Shown here: positions 1-10,504 of the stretch, piece by piece | How positions within the stretch are numbered: the first letter of the stretch is position 1 | Layout of the letters: each line of letters starts with the position of its first letter | Source: Chara braunii | Lineage: Eukaryota; Streptophyta; Charophyceae; Charales; Characeae | DNA: 31,525 nucleotides | Direction of reading: 5' to 3' | NCBI GenBank assembly: GCA_003427395.1 | Contig: BFEA01001168.1 | Coordinates: 104,671 to 136,195 of the forward strand | Program-made: the position numbers and the translations under genes | The notes under the pieces: generated by a model | Seen by the model: only the letters and a program-made list of their open reading frames with translations | Databases searched by the model: none | What the model was told of the DNA's origin: nothing

Positions 1-18
1 AGACACGACCAGTTAAGG

Positions 19-44
19 CTAAGTTGAGACACCTCTCAACTTAG
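19..44 (+). repeat. Perfect 10-bp hairpin in LINE 5' region
   Basis: CTAAGTTGAG (19-28) and CTCAACTTAG (35-44) are exact inverted complements around a 6-nt loop. The hairpin lies about 60 nt upstream of the first ORF1 ATG at 108, so it would sit in the 5' UTR of the LINE RNA if the element starts near the window edge. Any role is inference. Confidence 0.6.
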
Positions 45-107
45 AACAAGGAAGATAGTAACCAGGGATTTCAACAAAAAATAAACTACCAAAAAAAGAA
101 AGCCACA

Positions 108-1073
108 ATGAAGCTGGGATACGCAAAGGCGAGGGGAACAGGCTCCCTGTTGTTCTACCAAGGCGCAATGCGACATAATCTGCTCAGACAGCTGGGGACA
201 GGACCTTACACACGGACGACGATGCTCAGGGGGAACAAAATGATGAAAACACAGAATTCCAGGGAAGAGGGAACGGTGGTAGCCATGCAAATTGAATCGA
301 CTCAAAGAGTTTCAAACTTTCAGGTAACGCAGGAGGGAGACCTGTCGTAGGTAAACAGAACAGATACCCTGCTCCTCCCCTCTCCAGCCCCCACCCCTCC
401 CCTCACGCATTCCCAACAGTCCCAACAGTTTCCACCCTTGCCAACAAGGGTNGCCTTGGGANATCCATCAGCAGACCAACGAAGGGAAACCCCNCACAAC
501 CAGGATATCATGATGAAAGACGTGGAGGAGNAGATGCNGANAGAGGAAGAAAAGAGGTCAGAGAAACCAGAATCTGATAGACTGCCACCACCAGGGTCAC
601 ATCCCTCTCAAAGGGTCAATCCCTCCCAGCCAACAGGGCAACCCTCATGGGCAAAGAAAGTCAGGGAAAGTCTAGAAGATAAATCCCTAACCATTATGAG
701 ACCATCAGTCAGCGATCCCAGCCTGCCAGCAGAGGAAATAAAAGTCCCGTTGAGAAACTTAACATCAGCAAGGGCATACTTCCTTACTTTATTCCTCCTG
801 CCCTCGGAACAGAAAGTGGTAGACCAAGGGGGAAGGAAGATGTTGATGAAGTCCTACCCGGCAGACAAGCTGGCTCAGAGGGAAGCAGTCTACAGGAAAC
901 ATGCCAGTAACTGGATCTTCTACGATGATGCTGCATACCGATCTGTGAATGATAAAATCAAATGGTTGTGTAAAAGACTAGAATCGTTGAAAGACAGTCT
1001 GGAAGCAGTGCATGAGTTTTTCCTCATCCAACCTATGACACGCACAGTCTTTACAGTGCTCAGTCTTTTTTAA
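108..1073 (+). pseudogene. LINE ORF1, N-terminal segment
   Basis: One frame is open from ATG 108 to the TAA at 1071-1073 except for a TAG at 348-350. The first 80 residues are unremarkable. After the stop comes a Pro/Ser/Gln-rich, low-complexity stretch with several N bases (452-541), then a more regular helical-looking region at about 745-1030 (LRNLTSARAYFLTLFLLP, then a Lys/Leu-rich part). The frame breaks at a run of six T (1066-1071); a +1 frame continues with plausible protein for some 35 codons. ORF1 proteins of L1-type LINEs bind the element RNA, and this would be the start of that protein. I recognise no domain in it. That it belongs to ORF1 rests on position and frame continuity. Confidence 0.55.
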
Positions 1074-1144
1074 CAGGATAAGCGCAGAATGGATGGATGA
1101 AAAAAAAGGAGTGGGACAAGTAAGACGTTCGTATCTACCCCTGG

Positions 1145-1804
1145 ATGCCAAAGAAGATAGGCCCGGAAGAGAAGAGAGATCAGTTAATGAAAGATTACTA
1201 CTGGGTAGAATTCAGGCATATCGCGGTAGAAATACAAGCGGCATTCATCCATGACTTTGGCCAACAATACAAAATCATAGATTTCATCGATCCACTGTCG
1301 ATATATGTGGCCAAAAGAGATGATTATCTGATGATGGCATTGGACCTTCCCAAAGACCAGCCTTTCTCTCTAGACGACATAATCCCATTCAAAATGGGAG
1401 GAAGGTTGTATCAAATTCACACAACCCACAAATTTAGACCATGGTGTTATAAGTGCAGGGCTTATGGACACCTACGCACTGAGACAACCTGCCCACAACA
1501 CTCCCAACAGACAGCGGGAACAGAGGGGCAACTGAAAAAAGACCCTCTTCGTGCAAATAGATGGATCCCAAGTTCTCCAGGATACGAGGGATGGGTCTAC
1601 GTGGATGACCAGGCAACGGGAGGACAACCCATCGGGTGGACATGGGAAGGGAGGGGAGATCCACATCGGACATCACGCCCGCCAGCTGATTGGAAACCAC
1701 AACAACAACAATCCTCTGGACGCATTCAGCAGGAGGAGCAACAGGAGATAAAACAGGAGGTGAGAGGAAAGAAAGCACAAACAAGCAATCTCACGAGCCT
1801 CTGA
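1145..1804 (+). pseudogene. LINE ORF1, zinc-knuckle segment
   Basis: This segment carries the recognisable part of ORF1. The stretch from about 1190 to 1430 (YYWVEFRHIAVEI, then a DFIDPLSIYVAKRDDY run) resembles the region before the zinc knuckle in plant LINE ORF1 proteins of the DUF4283/zf-CCHC_4 type. The knuckle itself reads CYKCRAYGHLRTETTC, that is C-x2-C-x4-H-x6-C. The last spacing is two residues longer than the usual CCHC, so zinc binding may be altered. A Gln-rich stretch follows at about 1690-1770. Around 1745 the sense frame moves to the next segment. The ATG at 1145 is only the first Met in this frame; the true protein begins upstream in another frame. Its expected job is binding and packaging of LINE RNA. 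Confidence 0.7.
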
Positions 1805-3189
1805 AGCCACGTCAGAATGGGGGTCGTTTTGGTCCTAAGGCTGGTCTCTACATCCCCACGGGCAACCGGTTCAGCCCTCTGGATAAAGAAGGAGGGATGG
1901 AGGAAGGGGGAAAAAGAGAAACAAGAGAACAAACTGAGGAGAAGAAGGGTCCAAAACCGCAAGAGAACAGGGCTTCAAAAGGTAAAGAAATAATGAAAAT
2001 AACGGAAGCTTCGTCAAGTAAGGCACCCGATGAGAAAGGTCTAGAGCCAATGGACCTGGACCCGTTGAAGGATGCGTTTGGGGTCAAACCAATGGAAGTG
2101 GACCCTATCCCAAGAGCACCCACACCTCCGGAAAAAACCACATATGTTGGGACTGTCCAAACACAGTCAGAGGACCGAAGCTAAGATCTAGGAAAAATGG
2201 CGGAATGGCTGTTGGATAATCTCAGACTCGGATTCCAAGGACACTCGGAGGAATTATGAGACGACACCTACAGGCATCTGGTCCCATTACTAGAAACCAG
2301 CTCAAGCCTTCGAATAGCACTGGATCAAGGCCTGCCGGAGGGTGTAACTTGGAATCAAATGTGCCACCGTTTATTGCCAATAGTGGCAACGCGACTCTAC
2401 ACCCCCCCAGGACAAGAACAGGTACTTCATACGAAAAAAGAACCCACAGCACCACCAGTAGCAATTATACCTACCTCAGAGGAGAATGGAGAGCGCTCAG
2501 ACAAAGATTCAAGCAGCAGCACGGGTCCAGGGAATGAGAAGTCGGTAGTCATCAAAGGATTAGGGGCAGTTAACGAAGGAATGAAGTTTTTCAAAAAAAT
2601 GTTAACCCCCACTAATCACACAGCAAAACAGGCAAAGGACAACTGCACCATGTCCACAGTTGCAGTAGGGGAAAATTTGAACGCACAGGCGGCACAGCCA
2701 AAAGCAACTCTTCATGTCTTTCACTCCGCAATGTAGAATATAGGCACATCCTTGGAGGGACAATCAGCACAACCAGAGGAGGTCCAATTAAGGGAATTGG
2801 CTCGGGACCAAAAAAGAGAGGAGGCGGACAAAGGACAGGGGTTGAGAGAAGAAGAGGGAGAGGAGGGAGAGGGAAAAGAAGGATCACCAGGGGGAGAAAA
2901 GGAGAAAGGAAACACCCCAATGAATGGGGAGATAGGGGAGAAGGAAGGGAAAGGGTGGAAGGGGGAAGATCCTTGGATGGAAGTGACTCCAGAGAGAGGA
3001 AAAGGGGAGGGGGAAGGACACCAAGGAGAAGAGACTGGGATTGGAAATCCGTCGCTGGAATGGGAAGACACCCCACCCAAACGAGTAGAAGAAGTGATGG
3101 CCACCTACAAAATCAAAAAAGTGGTTTCGAAAGTAACAGGGGAAAATAAATTTCTGTTGCTTCCGCAGGCAAAAGAAGACCTCACTTAG
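1690..3189 (+). pseudogene. LINE ORF1, charged linker segment
   Basis: A single frame runs through this segment and on to 4053, broken only by stops at 2182 (TAA), 2257 (TGA), 2734 (TAG) and 3187 (TAG). It reads as protein on both sides of each stop, which is why I treat it as the continuation of ORF1 and not as several genes. Early on there is a motif ending NRFSPLD, similar to short motifs in plant LINE ORF1 proteins. From 2215 to 2400 it is a more ordered region. From 2780 to 3080 it is almost pure Glu, Gly, Lys and Arg, typical of a disordered linker. The first 50 codons overlap the zinc-knuckle frame, and the true switch is near 1745. No enzymatic motif is visible. Confidence 0.5.
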
Positions 3190-4053
3190 AAACAGCAAGA
3201 GGAGACTATTCAGCAATCAGAGGGGGGAGGAAACCATCAAGAAAAAGCGAAGATAATTCAGAAGATAATTCAGAAGATAAATCAGAATAACAAGACAGAG
3301 TTGATGACTGACAACAATACTCAGGGGTCAAAGGTAGACAATCTCCAGATGGTAAGAANGATAATTCAGAAGATAAATCAGAATAACAAGACAGAGTTGA
3401 TGACTGACAACAATACTCAGGGGTCAAAGGTAGACAATCTCCAGATGGTAAGAACCCAACCTAATGGATTGCAGAAACACCCCTCTCTTCCTCCGCTTCC
3501 ACCTCCAGACGACATCATCGTCAGCAGAAGACAAAAATTGCAAATTTTATTATCAAAAGGATATGCAGAGCTGGCGCTTTCTAAACCAGGTATTTTGATC
3601 CTACCAGTTAGACACAGCAAAGGAGAATGGGAAATCGGCCTTTCTGAACCATTAGGATCGACACACAAAGAAGTAACCGTATATGGATCACCTGCTGGCC
3701 TTCTTTCACCCATATTAGGAAAAATGACAGGAGAAGCTCGCTTCAAAGCTGAAATTGCTAAAGTAATTCAAGCGCAGCTTCCCCCAGGGGGGGTGAAGGT
3801 GCTCATCCTCTCAGCAGACACTCATCAGGTGTCGACGACAGATGTGTTCCTTCGTTATGAACATACAAAGGCTGTTGATCTACGGTGGTACACTCCAAAC
3901 ATGCTAGCTGAGATTCAGCAGTTGAAGATTAAGGCAGAAGATTTCTGGTCAGAAACTGATGTTCTAATCTTACTCTCCCGCCTTTTGAAAAATGGACAAG
4001 CGTTACTTGAACAGGGAGGTAAGCTGGACTCAGGGCATTGGTTGACCCTGTGA
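3190..4053 (+). pseudogene. LINE ORF1, unrecognised C-terminal domain
   Basis: The ORF1 frame continues past the TAG at 3187 and stays open to TGA 4051-4053. The first 90 residues are Gln/Lys/Asn-rich and contain an artefactual 95-bp duplication around the N at 3359. Because that duplication adds 96 nt, it does not change the frame. From about 3525 to 4040 the protein is compact and of ordinary composition, with stretches such as KLQILLSKGYAELAL, GILILPVRHSKGEWEIGL and VLILSADTH. It ends 82 nt before the ORF2 ATG. I do not recognise this domain. It is uninterrupted over some 175 codons in an element otherwise full of stops. It could be a C-terminal ORF1 domain or a separate small ORF between ORF1 and ORF2. 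Confidence 0.5.
3264..3454. repeat. 95-bp direct repeat flanking one N (likely assembly scar)
   Basis: Bases 3264-3358 recur exactly at 3360-3454, with a single N at 3359 between them. An exact tandem copy that straddles a one-base gap symbol is the signature of two contig ends that overlap but were not merged. The same arrangement occurs at 16603-16753. The real locus probably holds one copy. Confidence 0.8.
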
Positions 4054-4135
4054 TCACTCCCAGAATCTGTAAATATCTTCGGCATCACTAAACACTACAG
4101 TTAACCACAGTTAATAAATAATAAATAAAGACAAT

Positions 4136-5551
4136 ATGGAAGGTATCAATACAGTGGACGTGCTCTATAATAGAAACAAGGAATGAAAGTCTCTAAAAAG
4201 AGCAGCAGATTTAGATCTCCGGTCGCTTAATGTGAACGGCCTAGTGACTGCCAAACCACAAAAAAAACAGGCTATTTATGAACAACTCATAGGAGTGGAA
4301 GGCAGAGACTGGCCGGATGCCATCTGTATACAAGAGACTCACTTGATGGACAATGCAGATCATCAGCACAAACATAAACAGATATGGCCTCATCAAGCCT
4401 TTAGAGCACACTCCCAACGACCAGGAAGCGCAGGGGTAGCCATCTGGATCCCACCAGACTCAAGAATTGACCCAAATGAGGTAGGGGAAAGGAGAAGGTT
4501 CTTTGAATCCATAAAGAATCGTCTACCAGTAGGAATCCCAGTCGTAATAGTATGAGATTTCAATGTAACCCCCAACAGACATCTGGATCGTTGGCAAATC
4601 CACTCTCCCTATCCAGCATATATTGAGATAGATGAGCAAATCATTGAGGACCTGTGTCAGTCTTTACACACCTTTGATACTTATAGACGCCTCTTCCCCA
4701 CAAAAAGAACCTATACGTGCTTTAGAAGGGGTCAAATGACAAAAACCTCGAAATCTCGCATAAACCTCATACTATTGTCAAAAGAGTTGGAAGGAGCGCT
4801 TCAAGTGGCAGACATCTTCCTGCAAAGCGTCTTTCCAGGCCTCGATCATGCCATGAATGTAATAATATTATCATTCAGGAAAAAGCCGGATCAAGGCAGA
4901 GGATTCTACAAATTGAACACTTCGATACTAAAAATTGATCGATTTAAAGTATATCTACAAGACGTCCGGTCCTTCTGGAGGGAACAGAGGGACTTATTTC
5001 AAGATGATATACGCTGGTTCAACAACGGTCTGAATTTTTTAGGCCGTAAATGCAATGAATATTCCAAATTGTTGGCTCAACAACGCCACCTAGAAGAAAT
5101 CAATATTCAGAAACAACTCAATGACTTACATCAACAAAAAGAGGAAGATAAAACTAATTCAGAATTAGCCAAGATAAATACAAAAATTAACAAATTGGAA
5201 TCCAATCTACTAGAATATATGGAACATCAGTGGCAAGGTATCAGAATCAGAGGCAAGATGAGAGGTCATATCACTGAAGGGACCATGGATGCTAGGTTCT
5301 TTACACTAGCAAAGGCTAGAACAGGCCGGACAATCATCGAAGTTTTTACTGATCCCCAAACCAATCATCAATCTATGGTATCATCGACGGCAGAATGTAC
5401 GAAAATTGCGAGAGATTTTTATAAGAATCTTTTCACTTCGGAATGCAAACACCTACAAAAGGAACAAAGAAGGGAAGAGATTGAGGAGTTTTTGCAGCCC
5501 CTGAATAAAAAAATAACAGAGCAACAGAGGCTAAGCTTGATCAACCACTAA
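4136..5551 (+). pseudogene. LINE ORF2, APE-type endonuclease and N-terminal RT region
   Basis: The ATG at 4136 is in frame with the whole segment, so I take it as the ORF2 start. It lies 82 nt after ORF1. An in-frame TGA (4184) and another TGA (4553) interrupt it. The endonuclease nicks target DNA to prime reverse transcription. Its motifs are visible in order: LNVNGL (from about 4226), QETHL with the catalytic Glu at 4334, DFN directly after the 4553 stop, SRINLILLS (about 4754) and the Asp-His pair of the last motif at 4844-4849. The TGA at 4553 replaces the Gly of the usual GDFN motif. The rest (4900-5540) is the lysine-rich, coiled-coil-prone linker to the RT. The frame ends at 5549, where the sense continues one frame over. 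Confidence 0.85.
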
Positions 5552-7061
5552 CAAAAGAAGAAATATGGACAGCCCTCATGATGATGGAGGAGGAAAAAAC
5601 TTCGGGTATAGACGGACTACCCAAAGAATTCTGGGAAACAATGTGGGATTTTATCGTCCAAGACCTCATGGATTTCTACCACGCAGTATGGATCTCAGGA
5701 AGAATGGGGGAGTTAGTCAACCAAGGGGTGCTGACGTTGTTATATAAAAAAGGAGACAAAACAAATATTCGTAACTACAGACCTATCACACTTCTCTCAG
5801 TGGTATATAAAATGGCAGCAAAAGCGTAGCAAATCGTTTGTTGAAAATAGTAACTGAGATCATTCATCCTACTCAAACAGGATTTATCGAGGGCAGAAAC
5901 ATTCAGGATAATATACTATTGGTTAATGAATTAATTAAATTATCAAGACAGTCCAAACATAATGTCGCTTTTATTTTCATAGATTTCGAGAAAGCTTATG
6001 ATCATGTGGATTGGTTCTTTTTTGACAAATGTTTGAAATATTTTAATTTTGGCCCCGGATTTAGGAAATGGATAGAGATCTTTCATTCAGACGCCACCAC
6101 CAGGGTAATGATAAATGGAAACCTAGCACTACCGATCTTTCTCGAACGATCAGTGAGACAAGGAGATCCGATTGCCCCTCTTCTGTTCGTATTCATAATG
6201 GAGGCTTTAGCGGCTAATCTAAGATGCAACAAAGACATTAAAATAATACAGGCCAGTTATATCCCAGAAGAAGCCATACCTGTCTGTTCACTCTTTGATG
6301 ATGATCTATCCTTGATGGTAGAAGCCTTTTCTGATAATTTAATAGCAATCAAGTTTTTAATGAACAAATTTTGTGAACTATCAGACATGAGAATCAACTG
6401 GGAAACTAAAACTCAAGGATGGTGGATACATCATCAGGGAGTGAGACCCCCAGAACAACCAAGGATCAACTGGAGGCCACTAACAACCCCAATCAGAGTG
6501 TTAGGTATATCTTTATCTGCAGAAGGAAAACCATCAACAAACAATGAATGGATCTCCAAACCGGCCTTAGCTAAATTAGAATTATGGAAAGACAAGAAAA
6601 CATCTATTATTGGCCGATCATTGGTGATAAATAATGTGATCCTTGCGTCGATATGGTATAAATCAGCAGTATGGTCTCTTGACAAATCTGCTCTCAAATC
6701 CTTACAGAGACAAATTACAGCTTACCTTTGGAGAGGTAACCATGACCATAAGAATGTAATAAGCAGAGTGGTCCGGCAAGCGATAATCCAACCAAAGATA
6801 AAAGGGGGTTTGGGAATACTGGACCCTATTACTCAAACAATGACACTCTCCATTCAGTGGATACTAAGGTTGCTTGTCAATCCAAACGTGCCCTGGTCAG
6901 AGCTAGCTTGGGAGCAAATATCACGACTAGCTCCTTTAACTCCTAAGGGAACAGACCCGATGATATGGTTAGAAAATCATTTCTGGTCAATTTCAAAAGG
7001 CAGAATACAGACCTCAACGAAAGAAAATGACCCGCATCGTCGAGCAACAAGAGAAGATTAA
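5545..7061 (+). pseudogene. LINE ORF2, reverse transcriptase
   Basis: This is the polymerase that copies LINE RNA at the nicked target. It starts in the frame reading PLTKEEIW, moves to another frame at the TAG near 5827 (the homologous sequence resumes as ANRLLK) and is then open to 7061. Motifs: NYRPITLLSVVYKM (finger region), TGFIEGRN, FIDFEKAYDHVDW (motif A, catalytic Asp at 5982), SVRQGDPIAPLLF (motif B), and FDDD at 6294-6305 where the family has FADD (motif C). Both catalytic Asp of motif C are kept, but the Ala before them has become Asp. Thumb-like sequence follows (RVLGISLSAEG, WRGN). A second frameshift lies near the A-run at about 7060. Confidence 0.9.
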
Positions 7062-7069
7062 AAAACGAC

Positions 7070-8662
7070 CCATTTTGGAGGGATCTAATACGGACTTGGC
7101 GCAAGCTACCACTTCCAGACAAAGTTCCTTCAAATCGGTGGGAAGAAGTATGTCAACAACCTTTATTCAATAATAGATGGATCACCGACTCTCGGGGTAG
7201 AATGCTTCACTGTATGGATTCCCCATGGAAGGGTTGGATAAGAAAAGGAATACTCAGGATTGGGGATATCTGGAGTCCAGAGATTCGGGACGGACACCCT
7301 CTCCCAGACCTCAAATCCAACCTGCACTATTGTAGAAAGACAGGAGAGGCCCTGGAGAGAATAATTGATTTTATCCCCCTAGAGTGGGTAAAGATCCTGA
7401 AGAAAGGGCCACAAATCAAGGAAGGGGATTGGGTGGGCATCCAAGGGGAATCACGGTTAATAGGAAATGTAATAATGACAAACGCAGATGGGGCCATTCT
7501 TATCTCCGTGTTTTCGCTCACACAAGACCATATAGTTAAGGAAAGTCAATCAAAGGAAACCAGATGGGTCACAACAGAGCAAGTGTTCAGGATTAGAGTC
7601 TTAAGGTGCAAAGATCACTGGCTAGCCTTTAGACCATCATGCGCGATTAATAAATTGGCTTTAGACCCGGCATCCTGGATATGGACGGTCCCCATGGGGA
7701 GAAGAGGAAAATGCAGCCGCTCTCTTCACACACTAACAGTAAAATCAACCTACCGGATGCTAAGACCAAGGTTGAACCTGAAAGATAGAGTGGAAGCAAG
7801 ATGGATGAATCAACTGAATGTCAGCAAGGAGGAATTAAGAAACATCAAATGGTTCAGAAAGATAAAGAGCAAGCCGGCAAATGTTGCCTCACTACAATGG
7901 CAGATAGATCACCGATGCCTCCCAACTAATGATTGGATCATCGATAGATCCACTCTGGAGCAGAGAGGGGTTGCTTTACCTTGGTGTGAACTGTGCTGCT
8001 CAACCTTTCCGGCTAGGAAGATTCCGGAAACCATTGAACACATCTTCCTGCAATGTCCAGGTGTAGTCTGGCTGTGGCGCTGGTGGGATAGGATCTGGTC
8101 CAATATTAACCCATCTCACACCTAGCCGTGGAAGTGGAAAGCACTTTTGTGTGAAACCTGGTCCCCGGAGCAGTTTGATGAATTTTCTCACAATATATTT
8201 GTAATTGGAAGACGAGCAATTCTTTGGGCCCTATGGAGGCGCAGATGCACTTTTGAAATGGAGGGAGCAAGGTTGGAAGGCCCATAATTTACAGATTCAA
8301 TCAAAATGCAAGTGTAGACAGCCATCTCAGCTCAATGGGATAAACTAAAAGAAAAGATTAATTTTCTATCCTCAGAAAAAGAAATCCAACAACATATAAA
8401 ACAGTTCAGTGGCGCATGGCTTGGGGGGCCTCGAGGGGGTAAGATAGGGAAGATTAAAAGGACAAGAAAAAGGAGAGAAAGCCTGGATGGACAAAAAAGA
8501 GAAGTCCAGAAGGACTTCTATCTCATTTTTCATGTGTGGACAAATGTAGATCCCGTTGTACCCCTTCGTCCCCTTTCAGAATTCCTTGATCCCTTCCCTC
8601 CCTCCTCTTTAAGCCTGGTTCCTCTGAGCTGGTATGGTCGTGAGCAAGAAGGCATGGATTGA
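7070..8662 (+). pseudogene. LINE ORF2, C-terminal region with zf-RVT-like zinc domain
   Basis: The sense frame resumes at about 7070 (PFWRDLIRTWRKLPLP) and runs to TGA 8660-8662, with stops at 8123, 8285 and 8315. The region from 7735 to 8110 matches the RT-associated zinc-binding domain of plant LINEs: KSTYRML near its start, an IKWFRKIKSKPANV stretch, then WCELCC, IPETIEHIFLQCP and WLWRWWD, giving Cys-x2-Cys and His-x4-Cys pairs. After the 8123 stop the same frame still reads as the usual LINE tail (RRAILWALWRRRC), so the stop is a mutation and not the natural end. The domain is thought to help RT bind RNA or target. Only 7202-8122 is free of stops from a start codon. Confidence 0.8.
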
Positions 8663-8740
8663 AAGTCCGGTTTTTGGAATACTTTCAGGATCTACAGTAC
8701 AACAGAACTTCCTACAAAAAAAAAAAAAAAAAAAAAAAAA
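8663..8740 (+). other. LINE 3' UTR and poly(A) tail
   Basis: A short 3' UTR follows the last ORF2 stop. A run of 25 A (8716-8740) closes the element, as expected when a LINE inserts by target-primed reverse transcription from its poly(A) end. The sequence after the tail begins GGATGGTCCAATGG. Confidence 0.85.
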
Positions 8741-9680
8741 GGATGGTCCAATGGAATATCTCGTGGGGTCTGGGGTTTTATTTTGAAGAAAGGGGCGGAA
8801 GGCATCAGAGGAGTCTTTGCAAGGATAGAGAGGGGATGTAATAGGGCTGTTCGACGGGTACCGGCTAAAAGGGAACTCCCAACAGATGCGATTGGCGTTG
8901 GGTAGTTCCGGCTGTCCAACGGGTACCGGCTGTTGAGGGTGAGTTTTAGCGCGATTGGCGTTGGGCAGTCCTGTTCACCCCCTTGAGGACGGAGACTGGA
9001 ATCCTTGAGGGGGCAAGGATTTCAAGGTGATGATGGTGTCGACCCCCTGCTGAGATAAGATTCGCTGGGCTCTTTGCGAGGATGGAGTTGGGAAGGCGGA
9101 TAGGTCCTTCCCTTCGATGATGGAGGCGAGACTTTTCAGGTTGTTTGTTTCAGGGTTTGGTTGGCCTTTTACTTTTGTCCTATTTTGTCAAAAAGCCTGT
9201 CAGAGGTTGGTCAGGGTTTTGTCTGAGATGGTCTCAAATAATTGGCTAAAATTCGTCCATATGGGGCGGTTCCGTTGAGTTTTGGGGGATCTGTCCAAGA
9301 TGGAGGGTAAAGGGCACGAGATGACTCTTTATGGAACGGAGAGAGGGTGGAATTGGGGCTGTCTGAGAGGTACCGGCTAGGGGAACTTTCATTGGATGCG
9401 ATTGGCGTCGGGCAACTTTGGTTGTCGGATGGGTACCGGCTGATGAGGGTTTACTCTGGTGCGATTGGCCTCAGGCAGTGCTGGCTCACTCCCTCGAAGA
9501 CGGAGACTGGAATTTCTGAGGGGGCAGGAGATTGCAGGATGAGGATTGTGTCTGGCTCTTGTTGAGGACATGGTCTTTCGAACTCTTTACTAGGACGAAG
9601 TTGGGGAGGTGAAGGGGGGACAGTTGAGTGGAGATTCTGTTGGGTTTTGGGGGATCTGTTTAAGGTGGAGTTTGACGCCC
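8741..9680. repeat. Non-coding spacer built of two diverged tandem units
   Basis: No coding frame is convincing here. Two related units are visible. Unit 1 starts near 8840 and unit 2 near 9355. Each opens with GGCTGT, then GGTACCGGCT and GCGATTGGCGT, followed by a second GGGTACCGGCTG and a second GCGATTGGC, then GACGGAGACTGGAAT, and closes with TTTTGGGGGATCTGT (near 9280 and 9647). So there is a nested structure: each unit contains two sub-repeats. The gypsy 5' LTR begins directly after unit 2. Origin unknown; it may be satellite-like or the remains of another element. Confidence 0.65.
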
Positions 9681-9802
9681 TGTGACGAACCACCTTCTGT
9701 AACGCGCGAGTTTCTGCGCGGTTGCAACGAGGGGTCCTAAGCTGGGAAGATTGGGTCAATTACGGGAAATCGGGATCGGTGGAAAATTGCATCAGTACCC
9801 TT

Positions 9803-9862
9803 GCTTCTTCGTCTTTTTCTTCGCTTCTTCGTCTTTTTCTTCGCTTCTTCGTCTTTTTCTTC
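9803..9862 (+). repeat. Three tandem 20-nt units in the 5' LTR
   Basis: The unit GCTTCTTCGTCTTTTTCTTC is repeated three times without change. The matching place in the 3' LTR (about 19912-19940) has a single degenerate unit. This accounts for most of the length difference between the two LTRs and arose after, or was lost since, insertion. Confidence 0.85.
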
Positions 9863-10496
9863 GCTTCTTCGGGGCTGGGTGTGTCATGGGACGGCCGGTT
9901 GAGTGAGTGGTCGGATGGATGTCTGGCACGTCGCCATTAGCGCGCGCGAATTAATAAATGTTGACGTCGTTTCTTTCGGTTCGGTTTCGATCTTTTGGGC
10001 GCGGACATCGCGCGGAAAATTAATGCGCTCTTTTTAATTTTTTTTTGAAACCTTTTTGAATTTTGTTGAGCCCCGATGGCTCTCGGAATTTCGGACTTTC
10101 CTTCAAGAATTTGTGCCTTTTGCTTTTTCGCATTAGATAGGAATTTAGGAATTTAGTAATTAGGATTTTTCAGCCGCGCAGCGCTTTTTGTTCACGCGCT
10201 TCTTCATGCGGCTGCAACGGTACTCTGATTAGTGGGCGCCCTTAATCGTATGTGTAACTGTAATTTTGGGCGGGCACCATTGTAACTATATCTCTCTTCT
10301 TGCACTTCGTCTCTCCCGCCCTCCCTTTCTTCCTTTTGCTGGAATTTTGTAAGTCGCGGCTTGGATGCTCGGATCGATGCGTGGAGAAGGGTTACGTCCC
10401 CCACGCCGCGGCCGATCATGCAGAACGCAGGCGTTCCCTCTCTAATCCTCACTCTAAGTCCTGGTAATTCCGTGTTCTTCGCGCATGCATGCACGC

Positions 10497-10504
10497 TATA
10501 AATT
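10497..10504 (+). promoter_or_regulatory. TATA box in 5' LTR
   Basis: TATAAATT stands in a GC-mixed context about 816 bp into the LTR and recurs in the 3' LTR. A start site some 25-35 nt downstream would leave a leader of about 1.5 kb inside the LTR, which contains ORF0. Copy 2 has an equivalent TATA box, supporting the assignment. Confidence 0.6.

Larger units (their letters stand above)
1..8740 (+). mobile_element. Decayed L1-type LINE (non-LTR retrotransposon)
   Basis: A single non-LTR retrotransposon fills the first 8.7 kb. ORF1 (from ATG 108) has a zinc knuckle. ORF2 (from ATG 4136) has an APE-type endonuclease, a reverse transcriptase and a C-terminal zf-RVT-like domain. The element ends in a 25-nt poly(A) run at 8716-8740. 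This order is standard for plant L1-clade LINEs. The copy is dead: I count stops at 348, 2182, 2257, 2734, 3187, 4184, 4553, 8123, 8285 and 8315, and frameshifts near 1066, 1745, 5535, 5826 and 7060. The 5' end is not defined and may lie before position 1. I found no target-site duplication of the sequence that follows the tail. Confidence 0.9.

Noticed and set aside
2612-3216. Pro/Ser/Phe-rich minus-strand ORFs opposite the LINE
   Set aside because: They are antisense images of the Glu/Gly/Lys-rich ORF1 linker.
8716-8790. Target-site duplication of the LINE
   Set aside because: The sequence after the poly(A) tail does not recur near the window start; the 5' end may be outside the window.
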